Source: Chloroflexota bacterium
GTDB lineage: Bacteria > Chloroflexota > Dormibacteria > Aeolococcales > Aeolococcaceae
Length of the DNA stretch: 64,000 bases
Direction: 5' to 3'
Assembly: GCA_005880985.1 (NCBI GenBank)
Contig: VBIQ01000005.1
Coordinates: forward strand, 124,001 to 188,000
Both the position numbers and the translations under genes were made by a program. The notes under the pieces were generated by a model. That model was not told the DNA's origin. It did not search any database and was given only the letters and a program-made list of their open reading frames with translations. Positions 55,574-63,845 of the stretch are shown one piece after another; the stretch's first letter is position 1; the number at the start of each line of letters is the position of its first letter.

Positions 55574-56209
55574 TCAGACGGCCTGCCGCACCGCGGCCGG
55601 CTGCGCCCCGACGCCGCCGCGAAGGAACAGCAGGATGCTGGTGACCAGGACCCAGAGGAGCAGGGCCAGGAAGGCGAAGAACCCGACCGGGGTCAGGTTG
55701 GCAACGCCGATCACAACCGCGACCCAGCCCAGCCACACCGGCAGCGCCGCGGTTCTGACGATGGCGAGTCCGTTGCCGATCATGAAGATCGCGCCGCCGG
55801 CCGCGAGCGGGAAGAAGAAGTCGTTGTTCAGGATGTTGAGCGCCTGGGCCGCGGCCGGGGTGAGCTTGTCGGGAGCGTCGGCGAGGGCGAAGCTGAAGCC
55901 CGAGAAGCCCGCGCCGCCGACCGCCAGCAGCACGCCACCGCCGAACGCCGCGGCCGCCAGCCCGGCCGCTCCCCGGCTGCGGAGATGGGCGCGCATCACT
56001 CCGAAGAAGAAGACGCCGAAGACGAGGGCATACAGGCCGAGGAAGGCCGAGGCCTGCTGAGCCGACTTGTGGTCGCGGTAGTAGGCGATGACCTTGTCCC
56101 CGGAGTCGGTGCTCGAGGGGGTGTTGCCGGTGATGGCGAACGACACCGCCAGCACCACCACGAAGACCACCCCCACCAGGGGCGCGAACCGGGTCCACCT
56201 GTCCAGCAT
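55574..56209 (-). CDS. Six-helix membrane protein, unknown
   Basis: From the ATG at 56209 (AGGAGG about 6 nt upstream) the product has 211 residues. About six hydrophobic helices separate short loops; an exterior loop after helix 1 reads TGNTPSSTDSGDKVIAYYRDHKSAQQ. The pattern is seen in uncharacterised actinobacterial-type membrane proteins (DUF4386-like), but no motif confirms this. Function unknown. Confidence 0.7.
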   Translation of the reverse strand: MLDRWTRFAPLVGVVFVVVLAVSFAITGNTPSSTDSGDKVIAYYRDHKSAQQASAFLGLYALVFGVFFFGVMRAHLRSRGAAGLAAAAFGGGVLLAVGGAGFSGFSFALADAPDKLTPAAAQALNILNNDFFFPLAAGGAIFMIGNGLAIVRTAALPVWLGWVAVVIGVANLTPVGFFAFLALLLWVLVTSILLFLRGGVGAQPAAVRQAV

Positions 56210-56424
56210 CGAGCTTCCTCCTCTCGTCTCTCGCGGCAACGGCGCCGGCCGCGCGCCGGTCCCGGCGGGTGAGGATAGCCCGAGCACGCTCGCTGCGACC
56301 GACTTGGCAAGAACTGGGCACGGGCCGACCGCCCCAGAGACTCGCCCGGCCGGGACGATCTCGTGGCGACTATCATCCGGCGGTCCCGGCCCGGCGGTCC
56401 GCCGCCAGCCGCCAGAGGTGATCC

Positions 56425-57195
56425 ATGCCGACCATCCTCGACCGCTTCTCGCTGCGCGACCGCGTCGCCCTGGTGACCGGCGGCAGCCGCGGCATCGGCC
56501 GCGCCATCAGCATCGCCCTCGCCCAGGCGGGCGCCGCCGTCGGGGTCTCCTCGCGCAAGGCGGAGGCCTGCGAGGCGGTGGTCGCGGAGATCACCAAGGC
56601 CGGCGGCCAGGCGCTGTCGGTTCCCGGCCACGCCGGCCGGACCGAGGACATCGACCGCACCGTCACGGCGATGATGGAGCGCTTCGGCCGCATCGACATC
56701 CTGGTCAACAACGCCGCCACCAATCCGGTCTTCGCTCCGATCACCGACTTCACCGAGGAGCAGTTCGAGAAGACCAACAGCCTCAACGTCCGCGGCCCGC
56801 TGCTCTTCACCCAGCGCATCTGCCGCGCCTGGATGACCGAGCATGGCGGCAGCATCATCAACGTCGCCTCCGTCGGCGGCATCAAGGGCGACCCCTTTCT
56901 CGGCATCTACGGCGCCACCAAGGCGGCGCTGATCAGCCTGACCCGGTCGCTGGCGCGTGAGCTCGGCCCCTCCGGCGTCCGGGTCAACGCGATCGCGCCA
57001 GGCCTGATCCGCACCGACTTCGCCCGGGTGCTGGTCGAGACCCCGGAGATCCACGATCGCGCCGTCGCCTCCACCGCGCTGGGACGGATCGGTGAACCCG
57101 AGGAGATGGCCGGGGCGGTGGTCTGGCTCGCCTCCGACGCCGCGTCCTTCGTCACCGGCAGCGTCATCGTCCTCGACGGTGGAGCGCTCGCCTGA
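56425..57195 (+). CDS. SDR-family NAD(P)-dependent oxidoreductase
   Basis: 256 residues with TGGSRGIG (coenzyme binding), NNAA, the catalytic Ser in NVASVGG, YGATK (Tyr and Lys of the active site) and a C-terminal SVIVLDGG. It is a classical SDR, probably a 3-oxoacyl-reductase or alcohol dehydrogenase type. Gene order with an acyl-CoA ligase 48 bp downstream suggests fatty-acid or related acyl chain metabolism. A GAGGTG precedes the ATG. Confidence 0.92.
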   Translation: MPTILDRFSLRDRVALVTGGSRGIGRAISIALAQAGAAVGVSSRKAEACEAVVAEITKAGGQALSVPGHAGRTEDIDRTVTAMMERFGRIDILVNNAATNPVFAPITDFTEEQFEKTNSLNVRGPLLFTQRICRAWMTEHGGSIINVASVGGIKGDPFLGIYGATKAALISLTRSLARELGPSGVRVNAIAPGLIRTDFARVLVETPEIHDRAVASTALGRIGEPEEMAGAVVWLASDAASFVTGSVIVLDGGALA

Positions 57196-57243
57196 GCCGA
57201 TTGCGACAATGGCCTCCGCAACCGGTGGTGAGGGAAGCCGACA

Positions 57244-58824
57244 GTGGTGATGGACCGTGGCATCGGGTACTGGCTGACCCGGCGTGCCCAGCTGACCGGT
57301 GACCGCGTCGCCCTGGTCTTCGAGGAGCAGTCGTGGAACTATGCCGCCCTCAACCGCGAGATCAACCTGCTGGCCCACGGGTTGCGCGCGCTCGGCGTGT
57401 GCAGCGGTGACCGCGTCGCCTACCTCGACCTCAACCATCCCCGCTTCCTGCTGACGCTGTTCGCCAGCGCCAAGCTGGGGGCGATCTTCGTCCCGCTCAA
57501 CTTCCGGCTCACCGGGCCGGAGCTCGGCTTCATCATCGGCGATGCCGGCGTGCACACCCTGGTGCACGACGACGCCTTTGCCCGGTTGATCGACGAGATC
57601 CGCGACGACCTGCCCTGCCGCGAGTTGGTGTCACCGACACCGCGCCACGGTGTGCGCGGCTTCGACGAACTCCTCCGCGACCAGCGCGGCGAGGACCTCG
57701 ACACCCAGATCGCGCCGGACGACGTGGCCGTGATCATGTACACCTCGGGGACCACAGGCCGGCCCAAGGGGGCGATGCTCAGCCACGGCAACATCCTCTG
57801 GAACAACATCAACGCGTCGCTCTGCTACGACACCCTGCACAACGATCGCACCCTGGTGGTGGCGCCGCTGTTCCACATCGGTGGGCTCAACGTCACCACC
57901 CTCAACACCTTCATGCACGGTGGCACGGTGGTGCTGGATCGGCAGTTCGACCCGGGGCGGGTGCTGGAGCTGATTCCCCGGCACCACATCACCACCATGT
58001 TCGGCGTGCCGGCGATGTTCCTCTTCATGTCCCAGCACCCCGCCTTCGAGCAGGCGGACCTCAGCACCATCCGCACCTTCATCTGCGGCGGAGCCCCGGT
58101 ACCGGAGGCGCTGATCCGTCTCTACGGCGTCCGCGGCATCGCCTTCGCCCAGGGGTACGGCCTCACCGAGACGTCGCCCTTCGTCACCATCGTCCCCAAC
58201 GACCGGGCAGCCGAGAAGATCGGCTCGGCCGGTACCCCGCCGATGTTCACCGACGTCGCCCTCCTCGACGACGAGGGCCGGCCCGTCCCGACCGGCGAGC
58301 GCGGCGAGATCGTGGTGCGAGGCCCCAACGTGATGAAGGGGTACTGGAACCGCCCCGACGCCACCGCCGAGGCGATCGTCGACGGCTGGTTCCACACCGG
58401 CGACGTCGGAGTTCAGGACGAGGATGGCTACTTCTACGTGGTCGACCGCAAGAAGGACATGATCATCAGCGGCGGCGAGAATATCTATCCCGCCGAGGTC
58501 GAGGACTGCCTCTACCAGCACCCCGGCATCGCCGAGGTCGCGGTCATCGGCATCCCCGACCCGAGGTGGGGCGAGTTGGTGCGCGCCGTCGTCGTCCCGC
58601 GCCCCGGCACGGCGCTGCAGGAGTCGGAGATCATCGAGTTCACCCAGGGGCGACTGGCACGATACAAGCAACCGCGCAGCGTGGTGTTCACCGACCTGCT
58701 GCCGCGCAATCCCGCGGGCAAGGTGCTGAAGTTCGAGCTGCGGGAGCGCTTCGGCGAGCAGCGCCCGCCCGGTGATGCCGCCACCCCGCGCACCGCGGAC
58801 GCGGCCGAACCGACGACCAGGTGA
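57244..58824 (+). CDS. AMP-binding acyl-CoA synthetase
   Basis: The 526-residue enzyme activates a carboxylic acid to acyl-CoA. The P-loop is MYTSGTTGRPKGAMLSH, followed by FICGGAPVPEALIR, the A5 motif QGYGLTETSPF and the C-domain hinge with YFYVVDRKKDMIISGGENIYPAEVE, and the catalytic Lys near GKVLK. Best class: medium/long-chain fatty acid or cyclohexane-/benzoate-like ligase; the substrate cannot be fixed. Start region has GTG GTG ATG in series; translation could begin at any of the three. A 76-residue membrane peptide gene overlaps its end. Confidence 0.93.
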   Translation: MVMDRGIGYWLTRRAQLTGDRVALVFEEQSWNYAALNREINLLAHGLRALGVCSGDRVAYLDLNHPRFLLTLFASAKLGAIFVPLNFRLTGPELGFIIGDAGVHTLVHDDAFARLIDEIRDDLPCRELVSPTPRHGVRGFDELLRDQRGEDLDTQIAPDDVAVIMYTSGTTGRPKGAMLSHGNILWNNINASLCYDTLHNDRTLVVAPLFHIGGLNVTTLNTFMHGGTVVLDRQFDPGRVLELIPRHHITTMFGVPAMFLFMSQHPAFEQADLSTIRTFICGGAPVPEALIRLYGVRGIAFAQGYGLTETSPFVTIVPNDRAAEKIGSAGTPPMFTDVALLDDEGRPVPTGERGEIVVRGPNVMKGYWNRPDATAEAIVDGWFHTGDVGVQDEDGYFYVVDRKKDMIISGGENIYPAEVEDCLYQHPGIAEVAVIGIPDPRWGELVRAVVVPRPGTALQESEIIEFTQGRLARYKQPRSVVFTDLLPRNPAGKVLKFELRERFGEQRPPGDAATPRTADAAEPTTR

Positions 58825-59051
58825 GCAAGGGCCTGCTGGCCACCGGCTACCTGATCGCGGTGCCGGCGCTGCTCCGCTTCAACGGCATGGTGCGGCGCCG
58901 CGACCTGCGCATGCTGGCCACGCTCGAGGTCGGCACCGCGATCATCCTCGCCGGCTGGATGATGGAGCGTCGTGCCCGCGGCGTGGTTCCCAACGCCGCT
59001 GCCCTGGTGGGATTCCCACTCTGGTACTGGTGGCGCGGCAGGAACGAGTGA
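58821..59051 (+). CDS. Small two-helix membrane protein after the acyl-CoA ligase
   Basis: 76 residues, starting GTG inside the ligase stop (GTGA). Two hydrophobic segments (GLLATGYLIAVPALL and VGTAIILAGWMM) lie between basic loops, and a third patch near the end holds PLWYWWRG. Coupling to the ligase suggests cotranslation. Family not recognised. Confidence 0.65.
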   Translation: MSKGLLATGYLIAVPALLRFNGMVRRRDLRMLATLEVGTAIILAGWMMERRARGVVPNAAALVGFPLWYWWRGRNE

Positions 59052-59064
59052 TTCGCCACCGGGC

Positions 59065-59727
59065 TCAGGCGTCGGGAGAGGTTGCCAGGAGCCCTTCGAC
59101 GTCGACGATCAGGGGGGTGAAGCGGTCGATGGTGGCGCTGCCGGCGTCCCCGCTGGCAAGCAGCTCGGCGACCACCCGTCCGCGCCGCACGAGGGCGAGG
59201 AAGGCCTGCTGGGGCTGGGCCCCGGCCGCCTGGGCGGGAACGCTCGCCTGCACCACGGCGAGGTCGTCGACGCCCTGGCGGGGCTGGCCGCCGAGCGGCG
59301 ACGCGGTCCCTCCGGTGGGCGGCTGGCTTCGCCGCACCTTCTCCTCGGGGAAGAATCGGGTGGCTCCGGCGGCGGCGTCGAACATCAGCGCCTCCGAGAT
59401 CACCTGCTGGAATGGCGTCGCCGCCGGCGCCCGCGACGAGGAGAAGCGGACTCGCGCCCCGGTCTGATAGCCCTCTCCGGTGAGGCGTTGCACCAGACCG
59501 CTGTCACCGTAGTCCGCGGCGAGCGCTTCCGCGCTCACCGTGCTCCCCGGCGCACGCTGATACCCGGGGAGCTGATCCGTTCGGAGTAGGTAGTTCGAGG
59601 CCAGCCGGCCACCGGGTGGGGCGAAGGCGCTGGTCGACGTGGGTGGGGCCGAGCTGTCGTTGCCGGCGCATCCCGCCAGGAGCCACGCGAGCAACAACGC
59701 CAGACCCGAACGGCGCGGCAGGACCAT
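59065..59727 (-). CDS. Lipoprotein of unknown function
   Basis: 220 residues with signal peptide ending LLAGC (lipobox). A Ser/Thr/Pro linker is followed by a mixed alpha/beta region without a named motif (SNYLLRTDQLPGYQRA, DLAVVQASVP, FLALVRRGRVVAELLASG). The N-terminal domain resembles DUF-type lipoproteins seen in actinobacterial relatives. It is convergent with the small membrane gene and downstream of the anti-sigma gene hairpin. Confidence 0.65.
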   Translation of the reverse strand: MVLPRRSGLALLLAWLLAGCAGNDSSAPPTSTSAFAPPGGRLASNYLLRTDQLPGYQRAPGSTVSAEALAADYGDSGLVQRLTGEGYQTGARVRFSSSRAPAATPFQQVISEALMFDAAAGATRFFPEEKVRRSQPPTGGTASPLGGQPRQGVDDLAVVQASVPAQAAGAQPQQAFLALVRRGRVVAELLASGDAGSATIDRFTPLIVDVEGLLATSPDA

Positions 59728-59753
59728 GAGGCGTGGTCATGGTAGTTGGTCCC

Positions 59754-59773
59754 CGTCGCCGCCCCCGGCGACG
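59754..59773 (-). terminator. 8-bp perfect hairpin after the anti-sigma gene
   Basis: CGTCGCCG and CGGCGACG pair exactly around a CCCC loop, 35 nt after the anti-sigma stop codon in its direction of transcription. No U-run. Confidence 0.5.
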
Positions 59774-59807
59774 TATTCGATGAAGCCTCGCCTCGCAGGC
59801 CGACGGT

Positions 59808-61640
59808 CTAAGCGAGATCGAGGACCAGCCGCAGCGGGCTGTCGGTGTAGTAGGCCTTCACCTGCACGGGTCGGGCGAGCTTGAACTGGTACGCGGTGGT
59901 GCCGGGGATCGGCGAGCTGGGGAGGAGCGACACGGACGCCACCGGGTTGGAGGTGGGCAGCTGGCCGGTGCCGCCGGAGGCGATGACCCCGGCGAAGGCG
60001 ACGACCAGGGTGGTCGGATCGAGCTGCCCCACGGTGACGGTGGGCGTGCCGGCAGCGTCGGGCGCCGCCGGAGCCAGGTCGAAGACGACGCGGAAGTCGC
60101 CGGGATGGACTCCGTACCGCAGGTCGCGCAGCTGGAAGCCGTGCCCGCCGCTGCCGAGATTCTGGGTGGCGGTGAGGGCCGAGGCCGGGGGCGCCGCCGG
60201 GGCGGTGGGGGCCAGGCTGGGAGGCCGGTTGGCGGAGGCCCCATGGGAGGGGGCGGCCGAGGGGTGCGCGGCCCGGGCCGGCGCGGCCGGCGCCGTCGAC
60301 TCAGCGGCGGGGGCGGGCGCGGTGGACTGTCCGCTCTTGAGGCCGACGACGAACATCACCAGCACGGCGGCGCCGAAGAGGGCCAGCAATTTGCGACCGT
60401 CGCGGAGCTCGGAGGGCGACGACTCGACCAACGGCCGGGGTGGCGTGGCCGAGGTGGAGGTGTCCGGCGCCAGCGCCGGCTCGGCCCTGGCCGGCTCGCC
60501 GATGCCGGCGTTCAGCGAATCGCGCAGTCCCGAGGGACGCATGTCCTCGTAGCCGGGCATCGGCTGGAATAGTGCCGGGCCGGGCACGCGCTCGCCAGCC
60601 ATCTCGATCTCGGCGTCGTCCTCGTCCGCCGTCCAGGAGATGCCGGCCTCGTCACCGGTGGCGAGGGCGCCGTGCGCCGCCGGGGGCATCCCCGCTCCGG
60701 CCGGGGCCGGTGCCGGTGGGACGTGCGGCGGCATCGACGGCGACGGTTCCGCATCGACACGGGCCCAGCCGCGACGCGCGGGCGCTCCGGCTCCGCTGAC
60801 GATCTCGATCGACTCCTCGCCGTCGGCGTGCCTGCGGGTGAGCGCCCGCCTGACCGCGATCTGCTCGCGAATCCTGCCGACCAGACCGGGGCGGCGAGCC
60901 GGCACCGGACCGCCGCTGAAGCGCTCCAGAGGTGCCGGCTCGGCCAGCACGTCTTCGTCGGTGAGCGGATAGAGCGGTGGAGGCTCGTCGAGCTCCGGGG
61001 GAGCTGGGGACCACGAGGGGCTGTTCGGCACGGTGGTTTCTCCTGCGGCGGACTGGTGGGTCCCCGGGGGTGGCTCCAGGGCGGCGGGCTCGGGATGCTC
61101 CAGGGGGAGCTGAGGGGTCTCGATGGCCGCCGGTCCCTCGCGCGCCTCGGGCACCTCCGCGGCCGGGGCTGCGGCCCACTCCGGTCCGCGATCGGTGTCG
61201 TCCTCCATCTCCGGAGCCGGCGGAACGGCGGGAGGCTCCGGCGTTCGCGTCCCGAGCAGGTCGAAGCCCTGCTCGCCCGGTGCCGGGGAGGAGGCTGGCG
61301 GGATCACCACCGCCGGGATGATGTGGCCCGGTCCCGGTGCCGGTGCCGGTGCCGGTGCCGGTGCGTGGTCGAACCACGGCGGGGTGATCGGCTGCGGCGC
61401 CGCGACCGGTGTCGCCTCGTCCGGGGCGAGCACCCCCGTCTCCTGCAGGAGGCGCATCGCCGACTCGTCGGAGATGCGCACCAGGGCCAGCGCCGTGATC
61501 CGCTCGGCGTCCTCGCGCAGATGACCCAGTCCCGCACGGCAGCGCTGGCAGCCCACGAGATGGGCCTCGACCTCCCCCCGCCGCCGCGCCTCGAGCTCGC
61601 TGTCGAGATAGGAGCTCAGGGTCAGCAGGCTGCATCTCAT
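59808..61640 (-). CDS. Anti-sigma factor-like protein with zf-HC2 and AMIN domains
   Basis: From the ATG at 61640 (610 residues) the cytoplasmic N-terminus has a zf-HC2-like zinc finger: EAHLVGCQRCRAGL (HxxxCxxC). A long Pro/Ala/Glu linker of about 340 residues follows, then one membrane helix (LLALFGAAVLVMFVVGL) near residue 420, another Ala/Pro linker, and a C-terminal AMIN-like domain (FQLRDLRYGVHPGDFRVVFDL and YYTDSPLRLVLDL). AMIN domains bind peptidoglycan or envelope polymers. The gene directly follows the sigma factor, as a cognate anti-sigma would. Binding of cell wall outside and a sigma factor inside is inferred. Confidence 0.8.
   Translation of the reverse strand: MRCSLLTLSSYLDSELEARRRGEVEAHLVGCQRCRAGLGHLREDAERITALALVRISDESAMRLLQETGVLAPDEATPVAAPQPITPPWFDHAPAPAPAPAPGPGHIIPAVVIPPASSPAPGEQGFDLLGTRTPEPPAVPPAPEMEDDTDRGPEWAAAPAAEVPEAREGPAAIETPQLPLEHPEPAALEPPPGTHQSAAGETTVPNSPSWSPAPPELDEPPPLYPLTDEDVLAEPAPLERFSGGPVPARRPGLVGRIREQIAVRRALTRRHADGEESIEIVSGAGAPARRGWARVDAEPSPSMPPHVPPAPAPAGAGMPPAAHGALATGDEAGISWTADEDDAEIEMAGERVPGPALFQPMPGYEDMRPSGLRDSLNAGIGEPARAEPALAPDTSTSATPPRPLVESSPSELRDGRKLLALFGAAVLVMFVVGLKSGQSTAPAPAAESTAPAAPARAAHPSAAPSHGASANRPPSLAPTAPAAPPASALTATQNLGSGGHGFQLRDLRYGVHPGDFRVVFDLAPAAPDAAGTPTVTVGQLDPTTLVVAFAGVIASGGTGQLPTSNPVASVSLLPSSPIPGTTAYQFKLARPVQVKAYYTDSPLRLVLDLA
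61336..61364. repeat. GGTGCC hexamer repeat coding for Ala-Pro
   Basis: Almost five perfect copies of GGTGCC inside the anti-sigma linker, giving (Ala-Pro)5 on the minus strand. It is a simple-sequence tract that could vary in length without frame loss. Confidence 0.75.
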
Positions 61641-61677
61641 CGCAGCCGGCTCCCGGGGCAGGCGCCGGCGGGACCGA

Positions 61678-62202
61678 TCACAAGGCGATCTCCCGGTAGA
61701 CGGTGCCGAACTCGCGCCGGGCGCCGGCCAGCAGCCGGGCCGTCGCCTCGGGCGAGCACTCCAGCGCGGTGCCGATCTCGCGATAGGAGAGGGCGGCGAG
61801 GTCACGGAGGAGAATGGCGGCGCGGCGCTCGAAGGGGACGGTCATCAGGGCGCGCTTCACCGTGTTCACCCGCGCCGCCTGACGCGCCGCCTCGTCGGCC
61901 ACAAAGCTCGGCCGGGGGCGCCGGAACAGCCGCGCGGGTCCATGGGGCCGGGGCGGGAAGTGCTGCCCGTTGCGAGCCGCCCGAGTCACCGCGCGGTAGA
62001 GGGCGACGCGACCGTCGCTCTGCAGGCGAGCCGGCGGATAGCGGCGCGCGTGGTAGACGCCGGCGGCGACGAACTCCATCGCCTCGTCGGCGTCACCCGT
62101 CAAATGGATGGCATAGGTGAGGAGCTCATCGAGGTGCTCACGGACGAGGCCGCTGAGCTCGCTCGCATACGAGGACGAGGCGTGTGGTGCAACGTTGAGC
62201 AT
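61678..62202 (-). CDS. ECF-like RNA polymerase sigma factor
   Basis: From the ATG at 62202 the product is about 174 residues. A helical region-2-like part (HLDELLTYAIHLTGDADEAMEFVAAGVYHARRY, then GRVALYRAVTRAAR) is weakly conserved. Region 4 is clearer: VPFERRAAILLRDLAALSYREIGTALECSPEATARLLAGARREFG, the sigma-70 -35-recognition helix-turn-helix. It lies directly ahead of the zf-HC2 gene. Its promoter is of housekeeping type (TTGACC-17-TATGCT). Target regulon unknown. Confidence 0.8.
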   Translation of the reverse strand: MLNVAPHASSSYASELSGLVREHLDELLTYAIHLTGDADEAMEFVAAGVYHARRYPPARLQSDGRVALYRAVTRAARNGQHFPPRPHGPARLFRRPRPSFVADEAARQAARVNTVKRALMTVPFERRAAILLRDLAALSYREIGTALECSPEATARLLAGARREFGTVYREIAL

Positions 62203-62235
62203 GACGGTGTGCGTGCACAGCACGCGAGCAGGTGC

Positions 62236-62264
62236 AGCATACAGGCGTGTGGTTGTGCGGTCAA
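62236..62264 (-). promoter_or_regulatory. Sigma-70-type promoter of the sigma factor gene
   Basis: TTGACC (62259-62264) and TATGCT (62236-62241) with a 17-bp spacer; the -35 hexamer overlaps the stop codon of nnrE. It gives a leader of about 27 nt. Best consensus promoter in the window. Confidence 0.7.
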
Positions 62265-63001
62265 GAGAAATCGCTTGCGGTCGGAACCGGCAGCAACACC
62301 CCGCCACGCACCGCCGCCGGCGGCGTGAGCCCCGCGCCCGTCCAGGCGGCGGCGGGCATCCCGATGTCGGCGACCATCAGCCGCCCCAGCCACGGTGACG
62401 CGGCGCGGTGCCAGCAGCCGGCCTTCACCGCCGCCAGGGTGCAGGTCACCGACGCGCGGACGCAGGGGTCGAAGGCGTCTCCGGTGCTCGCGTCGAGGCC
62501 GCTGGGGACGTCGATGCTGAGTACCCGGGCGCCGGCGAGAGCGCGGATCACAGCGGCGTCGGGCTCGCGCGGAGCGCTGCGCAACCCGGTGCCGAGCAGC
62601 GCGTCGACGACCAGGGACGCGGTCGCGACGCGGGCCGAGACCTCGGCGGCCGCCGCATCCAGCCGGACCTCGACCCCGCCGGCTCGGGCCGCCTCCACCT
62701 GTCGCGGCAGCAGCCCCCGCAGCTGCTCGGCGGTGCCGAGCACCAGGGCGCTGACCGCACAGCCCCAGGTCGCCAGGTGGCGCGCCGCCACCAGCCCGTC
62801 CCCTCCGTTGTTGCCACGTCCGGCAACAACCACTAGATCGGCGGGACGGCGTCGCAGCAGCCGCCAGGCGCATCGCGCCACCTGCCAGCCGGCGACCTCC
62901 ATCAACTGGACCACCTCGACCCCGGCCGCGACCGCGGCGGCGTCGAGGGCGGCAACCTGTGCCGACGTGAGCGCCCCGTAGCGACCGTGCAGGTCGCTCA
63001 C
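62261..63001 (-). CDS. nnrE: NAD(P)H-hydrate epimerase, NnrE-type (YjeF N-terminal)
   Basis: 246 residues with the family motif VVVAGRGNNGGDGLVAARHL, the epimerase Asp in VVDALLGTG, and IDVPSGLDASTG. The ADP/ATP-dependent dehydratase domain (NnrD, YjeF C-terminal) that is usually fused is absent. The GTG overlaps the SAM-hydrolase stop by GTGA. It repairs hydrated NAD(P)H together with a dehydratase located elsewhere. Confidence 0.92.
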   Translation of the reverse strand: MSDLHGRYGALTSAQVAALDAAAVAAGVEVVQLMEVAGWQVARCAWRLLRRRPADLVVVAGRGNNGGDGLVAARHLATWGCAVSALVLGTAEQLRGLLPRQVEAARAGGVEVRLDAAAAEVSARVATASLVVDALLGTGLRSAPREPDAAVIRALAGARVLSIDVPSGLDASTGDAFDPCVRASVTCTLAAVKAGCWHRAASPWLGRLMVADIGMPAAAWTGAGLTPPAAVRGGVLLPVPTASDFS

Positions 63002-63768
63002 GCCAGCAGCACCCGCACCGCGGCGCCGGCCTCCGGCCCTCCCAGACAGCGCCCCGGACGTCCTCGCGCCGCCACCTCGACATGACCGGCGCTGCCGACC
63101 AGCACGGCGAGGCCGTCGCCGATCTCCGCGTAGGTGCGCACCACCGAGTCGGTCCCGCCACCGTCCCATCGGGCCCCGGTGAGCCGCGCCCCGCCGAGGT
63201 CGGCGAGCCGCACGGTGGTGATGGCGTTGCCGAAGTGATCGACGGCGGCGACACGTCCCAGCAGGGCCGCGTCGTCGCGGCGGGCGAAGGCGACGTCGAG
63301 CAGCATCGGTGGGGCACCGGGTTCGCCGATGTCGTCGAGGTCGGCGCCCGCCGCCAGTCGCGCCGCCGCCGGCGCGAAGACGTCGCGTCCGTGGAACGTC
63401 GGTGAGGCTCCCGCCGGGACGGCGACGGCGGCACAGCGGCGCATCGTGCTGTCGGCCTCCGACCACAGGTAGCTGAGCAGCCCGTTGTCGGGGGCGACGC
63501 AGCGCACCTCGCCGGTGTCGACGGCGAGGACACGCCGCTCCGAGCCGACGCCGGGATCAACCACCGCGCAGAACACCGAGCCGCGGGGGAAGGCGAGCGC
63601 CGACGCCTTGAGGTGGTAGGCGCCGGCGAGCACATCACCCGGCGGCACTCCATGGGTGGCGGTCACCACCCGCAGGGTGGGGTCGACCCGCCAGCAGGCG
63701 CCGATCAGAGCGCCGGCGTAGGTGTCGCCACTGCCGAAGTCGGTGAGCAGGACAACGGGGTCGCTCAC
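62998..63768 (-). CDS. SAM hydroxide adenosyltransferase (SAM hydrolase, DUF62)
   Basis: 256 residues of the fluorinase/SAM hydrolase family: LLTDFGSGDTYAGALIG, FCAVVDPGVGSERR, VAPDNGLLSYL, FHGRDVFAPAAARLA and VAAVDHFGNAITTV, the last giving the adenosine-binding DHFGN motif. The enzyme cleaves SAM to adenosine and methionine. No halide-specific loop (fluorinase insert) is seen. TACGCT lies 7 nt before the GTG start. It is coupled to nnrE. Confidence 0.92.
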   Translation of the reverse strand: MSDPVVLLTDFGSGDTYAGALIGACWRVDPTLRVVTATHGVPPGDVLAGAYHLKASALAFPRGSVFCAVVDPGVGSERRVLAVDTGEVRCVAPDNGLLSYLWSEADSTMRRCAAVAVPAGASPTFHGRDVFAPAAARLAAGADLDDIGEPGAPPMLLDVAFARRDDAALLGRVAAVDHFGNAITTVRLADLGGARLTGARWDGGGTDSVVRTYAEIGDGLAVLVGSAGHVEVAARGRPGRCLGGPEAGAAVRVLLA

Positions 63769-63775
63769 GGATGCG

Positions 63776-63781
63776 AGCGTA
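63776..63781 (-). promoter_or_regulatory. -10 box TACGCT, SAM hydrolase gene
   Basis: TACGCT is 7 nt before the GTG at 63768. Confidence 0.5.
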
Positions 63782-63832
63782 GCGGTCCGGTTGCCGGTCG
63801 CCGCCGACGGCCGGCCGGCCGGCGCAACCGGC

Positions 63833-63838
63833 TACCGT
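63833..63838 (+). promoter_or_regulatory. -10 box TACCGT, last gene
   Basis: TACCGT is 7 nt before the GTG at 63846. Confidence 0.45.
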
Positions 63839-63845
63839 ACCGGCG

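Noticed and set aside
61336-61364. Possible CRISPR or tandem-repeat array
   Set aside because: Continuous hexamers with no spacers; it is an Ala-Pro coding tract.
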